DNA from: Phascolomyces articulosus
Taxonomy: Eukaryota > Mucoromycota > Mucoromycetes > Mucorales > Lichtheimiaceae
Assembly: GCA_025677815.1 (NCBI GenBank)
Contig: JAIXMP010000041.1
Location: 124,001-188,000 of the forward strand
Direction: 5' to 3'
Length of the DNA stretch: 64,000 nt
The stretch's first letter is position 1, and each line of letters opens with the position of its first letter. This document shows, piece after piece, positions 58,817 through 64,000 of the stretch. The notes under the pieces are model-generated. The model saw nothing but the letters and a program-made list of their open reading frames with translations. It had not been told where the DNA came from and ran no database searches. The position numbers were made by a program, and so were the translations under genes.

Positions 58817-61238
58817 ATGGCAACAGAAGATAATATATCTGAAACAGTAGTCCATGATAACGATAGTTATGAACAACAACAACAACAACAACAAAAGAAA
58901 TCATGGACACAAAAAAGTTGGATCAAGTACTTGATTGGAGATCCATATGTATCTGATGATCCACAACAACTATCAATGCGACATAAACAAATTATTATTT
59001 TTATTGTTGCATTGAGTGGTATTAGTGGACCACTTGCTAGTATGATCTATATGCCAGGTCTGTTAAGTGTTGCTCGCGATCTGAATACAAGCATGGAGGC
59101 TGTCAATGGCACAGTATCTGCTTATGTCGTATTTATGGGTATTGCTGTAAGATAATTATCACAAAAATAAAAAAAAATATAGAACCCATTGAGTATATAA
59201 TCATTCATATAGTTAATTAATAATTATCCTTATAGCCATTGTTTTGGGCAGTATTATCTGATTATTATGGTAGAAAACGAATGTACTTGTTAAGTATTAT
59301 CATGGGTATCATCGCATCCATTATCTGTGCTGTATCAAAAAATGTTGCCATGTTGGTTGTATTTCGAGCAATTCAAGCCGGTGGTTCTTGTGCAAGCCAA
59401 ACATTGGGTAAAGTTATTCGCGGATCAAGACCATATTTATATTTATTGATTTTATTATCGACACCTGTAAATTAAAAAGGAACTCCACTTGAGTATTAAC
59501 TTTTTTCATTATCTCTCCAGGTGCTGGTGTCATTGCAGATACGATCCCTGTAGCTCAAAGAGGTCGAGCTTATGGTTTCTTCTATACAGGCCCACTCGTA
59601 GGTCCCGTTATGTAAGTCATTTTCGTTGGACAAGTGAACCATTGCTCATTCAGAATTGAAATGATCTAAATGAATCTGATTTTTTTTATTGTTATAACCC
59701 TTTCCCTATAAGTGGTCCGACAGTCGGAGGTATGTGTGTTATTTTAAACCTGATAAGGAAATCAACTTTGATCTGATCCCATTCTTTTGGATTTAGGTGT
59801 CTTGTGTCAATACCTCGGATGGCAATCCACTTTTTATTTTACTGCAATTCTTGGTAAGGGAAAAAGAAATCCCTTTGATGAAAGGAAATAAGGGGAATTA
59901 TGAAAATTATTGCTAAACCCAAAATTTTGATGAAACAAAATAAAACATATTGTTTAGGTGGCGTTCTACTTGTATTAGTAGCTGTCTTTTTGCCAGAAAC
60001 GTTACGAAAAAAACGAACCAAGGATGATGATGATAAGATTTCGAAACATCATGCAATGAAAGAAATGATTACTGTATTTGGACCCATGTTTTCCATGTTG
60101 CGAGATCCAACTGTATTATTGATTACAATTTACAGTACTGTTATTTTTGCATGTCTTTATTTCCTTGTGAGTTTCCTCCTTTTTTTAATAATATTTTTGT
60201 TAATAATACTACGATAAGAATAGTGTATCTAATGGTCTTTCAATTTTAATCATAGAATCCAACCATTACTGATACTTTCCAAACTTTATATGGGTATGTA
60301 ATTTACTGTAACAATTATGTAAATTGTAAATCTACCAGAGTTGCATGTAAATTATGCTAAATGAAGAACCGTTAATAATTGTATTTGATTTTAGGTACAA
60401 TGAATGGCAAGTTGGGTTATGCTATCTTGCTTTCGGAGTAGGATTAATGATGGGAAGTATCGTTGCAGGACAAGTATCTGATCTCGTACTTCAATTACTG
60501 CGTAAAAAAGCACCAGGAGGAAAAGTCATTCCTGAAATGCGATTACGGGCTGCTATCCCATCTTTCTTTTTAATTCCAGCCGGTTACCTTATTTACGCTT
60601 GGACCACCGAATATGCTATTGGTGTTTATGCACCTATCATTGGGCTCTTTGTTTGTAATGTTCTTTTACCTTTTTGATTTTTCGGTACAAAACCCATTAC
60701 TCATTCTAATTATACCGTGTATTTTTATAGATGCATTTGGACAAATGTCAGCCTTTACTCCAGCTACTGTATACTTGGTTGATTCACAACCTGGAAGATC
60801 TGCTACTGCTGTAAGTATAGAATTCGTTCTGTGTTACAACGTAAAAGAAGAAGTAAAAAAATCCCGCTCACCCACGTTATGTATCTTTAGGTTGGTGTCA
60901 ACAATTGTTCTCGTTCAGTTGTTGCTGCAATCATGGCAATCTTTTCTACAGAAGCATTGCATACACTCGGTACAGGGATTTTATTCAGTATCCTAGCAGC
61001 CATCAATGTTGTAAACATCATTTTTATTGTTTTATGTATGCTCAAAGGACAACGTTGGAGAGAAGCATATGCTGAAAAAGTAAAAGCGCGACATATTGAT
61101 GACGAGAAACAAGAAGAAGAAACAACAGTACAAGAGAAAGTTGATGTTGGTATTATCGACGCAGATGAAGAACAAAGAGCTGGTGAAATTGAACATGTTT
61201 TGGCAAGGACAGGTTCAAGACATAGCGGTATTATTTAA
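58817..61238 (+). CDS. MFS transporter, DHA1 (12-TM drug:H+ antiporter) type
   Basis: Ten exons join in phase to 533 codons plus TAA: 58817..59146, 59236..59407, 59521..59611, 59713..59729, 59797..59853, 59958..60166, 60256..60293, 60395..60654, 60731..60810, 60891..61238. A Gln-rich cytosolic N-terminus precedes TM1 (IIIFIVALSGISGPLASMIY). Motif A is SDYYGRKRMYLL. The antiporter motif C in TM5 reads GPLVGPVIGPTVGG, characteristic of DHA1 efflux pumps related to fungal Qdr/Tpo-type transporters of polyamines and azoles. Loop 6-7 is basic (RKKRTKDDDDK). The C-terminal tail is acidic. Exon 4 is only 17 nt. Substrate not inferable. Convergent with the next gene. Confidence 0.93.
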
Positions 61239-61832
61239 TTATATATGAACAGATAATGATATATGTATAGCAAAGGTGGAATCGGATACAAATGACAAAG
61301 AAATAGTCTGTCATCTTGGATATAACTTAAAATCTTCCATCAATACTGTAATATCAATTGCCTTTTATTTACCGTCATGATAGAAACGATCCCCTTCACT
61401 CAACATATTATTTCCCTGTCATAACACCCTCATTAACATTATTATTCATTTCATTCAAAGCTTTTTTCTGTATAGTAATCTTCATATAATTACTCCCTCA
61501 TATTTTTCCTTTTTACCCAACAATACCCATTTTAGTACCTTTGTTTATTCTTAGTATACATAATAAATTTAATAATAATACATTTTTATATATTCCTTGC
61601 ATTTATACATTAGTCGTCTATGCATACTAATAATATTACCTTTTTAAAAGATGGTTTATTTTGTATTGTATTCAGAAAGAAAGTGAGTAGCTTAAATATA
61701 TAAAACGGTGCAGCTTACAAAATATTTATATCAAAAATCAGGGGTGATAAATTGCTCTTTATAATGGAATAAATCTATACTACAGTATGCCTTATTTGAT
61801 GAAATATGCATAAAAAAATTGTTGCTCGCGTG
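61239..61832. other. Convergent 3' intergenic region
   Basis: AT-rich DNA between two convergent MFS genes, with AATAAA-like signals on both strands. No gene seen. Confidence 0.5.
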
Positions 61833-64000
61833 TTATTGTTGCTCCTGAATTGTCCTTGCATCGTCATTTCTTGATTTTTCTTTATTATTACTACTTGAAT
61901 TATCATTTATGTCTTGCTTTACTTCATCCTCAGTCATGGTCGCGCCAGCCGTTTCTTCCTCATCATGTGAAGTGAGTTTATTGTTTGGTGCTACCGACAA
62001 TGAATAGTGTTTCATCAAAAGTGAACTTACAAATCCTAAATAAAAGAAAAATGACAGGTTATTATACGCTGTTGTTTAATTACTTGCACCAATAATGAGT
62101 GATATAGTAAGTAAGCAGTACGACTGCTATCCCTTCTTCTTTTATCATAGTGTATGCAATAAATGTTTGTATATACCTAACCCGGATGTAATGACCAAAA
62201 TGCACCACATAAATTTTAAAGAATCCATATAAATACGAATCGCTTGGTCCAAGTATTCAGTTGGTAATCCGTTTCGAATATAATCCTTGGATTGAATAAC
62301 GAAGGAAGCGTATTCGATTGGAATTACATTTGATAATTTCTTTTGAAGCGTAGAATTAAGGGCCGCCGATGCTATAGCAATTCCAAGTGCACCACCAAGC
62401 GCCCGTGTAAAATTATTAAGACCAGTTACAATGGCTATTTTAAATCAAAATAAGAATCTCCCGTGAGTATAAATTAGAATATCAAAAATAATGTCAATGA
62501 GAAAAGGCTGTATTTCTTACCCACGTCTTTGGGATCAGCCGCTGCTTGCAAAGCTATAATCGTCGTTGTAAATAAACATCCTAAACCTGTCGATAAAAAA
62601 AATGAGACATACTGGTTCTATTATCGTGATTCTTATGATTTAACACTTACCTGCACCTGCCAAAACTGTAAGCCCATAAATCACTATATGGATAACAAAG
62701 AAGAAGTGTAATTGTTGTTAATTATCGAACATGGCGGCATAAATTGAAAAAAAAATTATTATATACAAAGTAGATACTTGCTTGACCAGGATGTTTCTAC
62801 GTCAAATAAGCTAAATAATCCAATAGTAGCAGTTGCAACAGCCAATCCAACAATAATTCTTTATCAAATAAAAGAATAAGAAAAAAGGGTGAATGAAATT
62901 ATATATAAATTAATATCAAGAAATACTATTTCCCTAATTTTTTAAACTTACAAAGGTCTATAAATCCCAAGTTTATTCATGAGAACTCCGGTACCAGCAG
63001 CAAACACACAGATAATAATTTGAAAAGGAATTAATCGAATACCAGACCACATTGCTGAATCATTGCGTATCACTTGGAAATAGACAGGCAAGTAGAAAAG
63101 GATTCCAAAAAACGAGATTCCCAAAGAAATATTGACAATGAATAAACTAATGATGGTCCTATTTTTAAATAACCGTGGTGGTAAAAGTGGCTCTTTGGCA
63201 TATTTTGTTTCTACTATTACAATAGCACCGACAAATACACCAGTAAGAACAAAGCATACCTATATAATACAAAAAATAAAATATGCATTTCTGAATATAT
63301 TAGTTGTTCTACAATATGAAAGCAGTGTAATTATATATTAAAGGGAGTATAATAGTATGTAAATGAGGAATATTGCATAGTGATAACAAAGCTTACGATG
63401 ACAGCAGCAGATTTCCATGGAAATGTTTGACCACCAAAGTTTAATGCAAGTAGAAAGAGTGTGACAGCTACCAAGGCCAAAAAATTACCAGCGTAATCAA
63501 TACGTTTTAATTTTTCTTTCAAGTTTTGTTTTTCTGTAGGTAAACGAAGAAATAATAGAAGAGCAACAAGGGCGACGCCAGCAATTGGAATACTATGTAT
63601 ATGGTTTAAAATGTGTAATAATGTGTTTCCAAGAAATATTATGTATGGTACTATTTTGAGCGATTTTTTTTTTACTTACTTGATGTAAAAATTCCATCGC
63701 CATGTAACGTATTCAGTAAAGGCCCCCTGTTATGAATATTTCATAAATATTTATTAGCTTTGTATAAAATCGAGACAGTTGATAAAAAAAGATGATAAAT
63801 TTTAAAACCTACTCCAATAAGAGGACCACACACACTCGCAACAACCATCACAATGCTATTAAGTCTATATATTATTTTTAAACTTGTTAGTAGTCATTGA
63901 TATATATATATTTCAGAAAATAACGATAATAAACCATGACATATGTACCCTTGATAAGCTGCTCTTTTTTCAAGAGGTACTAAATCTGAAATAATGACAT
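61833..64000 (-). CDS. MFS transporter, DHA2 type (5' part outside window)
   Basis: Visible exons (minus strand, from the window edge): >64000..63949, 63864..63813, 63726..63680, 63592..63397, 63259..62952, 62858..62782, 62683..62651, 62586..62521, 62434..62177, 62035..61833. All join in phase and end at a stop at 61833-61835. Segments SDLVPLEKRAAYQG, GPLIG, WRWNFYIN, IDYAGNFLALVAVTLFLLAL and FDVETSWSMIYG match the DHA2 gene at 36909-40199, and exons of 52, 47, 196, 308 and 258 nt have exactly the same length in both. Extra introns split its equivalent of exon 12, and one of these starts with GC (GCAAGT). The hydrophilic C-terminal tail is shorter. It belongs to a duplicated efflux-pump family; substrate unknown. 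Confidence 0.93.

Noticed and set aside
1..64000. CRISPR array or prokaryotic defence island
   Set aside because: No regular spacer-repeat pattern; introns and gene content are eukaryotic.

Overview
This window looks like chromosomal DNA of an early-diverging filamentous fungus, most likely Mucoromycota (Mucorales). The evidence is AT-rich DNA, genes cut by many short GT..AG introns (mostly 50-150 bp), long A/T tracts, and typical fungal nuclear genes. The species cannot be named from the sequence alone. All spliced models here were built by hand from reading-frame continuity and splice signals.

Layout. 0-4.4 kb: a small CYSTM-type protein and the nuclear gene for mitochondrial ribosomal protein uL22m, both on the minus strand. 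4.8-30 kb: a repeat-rich accessory region with two HET-domain (heterokaryon-incompatibility-like) genes, a multi-copy gene family with a PD-(D/E)XK nuclease signature (one nearly intact copy at 12959-14957, five broken copies), TA-flanked terminal-inverted-repeat elements, and a decayed Helitron (Rep plus PIF1-like helicase) with a recognisable 3' end at 20033. 30-32 kb: four ~355-bp tandem units. 32-36.9 kb: gene-poor, with a possible degenerate gene. 36.9-51.8 kb: core genes, namely a 14-exon DHA2-type MFS transporter (+), a Pumilio-family RNA-binding protein (-, convergent with it), and a 10-exon FUSC/aromatic-acid-exporter-like membrane protein (+). 52-58 kb: a second repeat-rich patch with a third HET gene, element remnants and a dead Tc1/mariner transposase. 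58.8-64 kb: a DHA1-type MFS transporter (+) and, convergent with it, a 3' portion of another DHA2-type MFS gene (-), paralogous to the one at 37-40 kb and running off the window.

Most interesting pattern: two unrelated multi-copy families, HET-domain proteins and PD-(D/E)XK-like proteins, are spread through the accessory DNA and repeatedly meet at copies of one TA-flanked inverted-repeat element. HET domains act in non-self recognition and programmed cell death in ascomycetes, and PD-(D/E)XK folds are usually nucleases. A rapidly duplicating recognition or defence repertoire is therefore a reasonable hypothesis, but it is inference. Several inactivating changes (Helitron CAA to TAA and CGA to TGA; a TAG in the nuclease-like gene where a paralogue has Gln) are compatible with C-to-T transitions on the coding strand.
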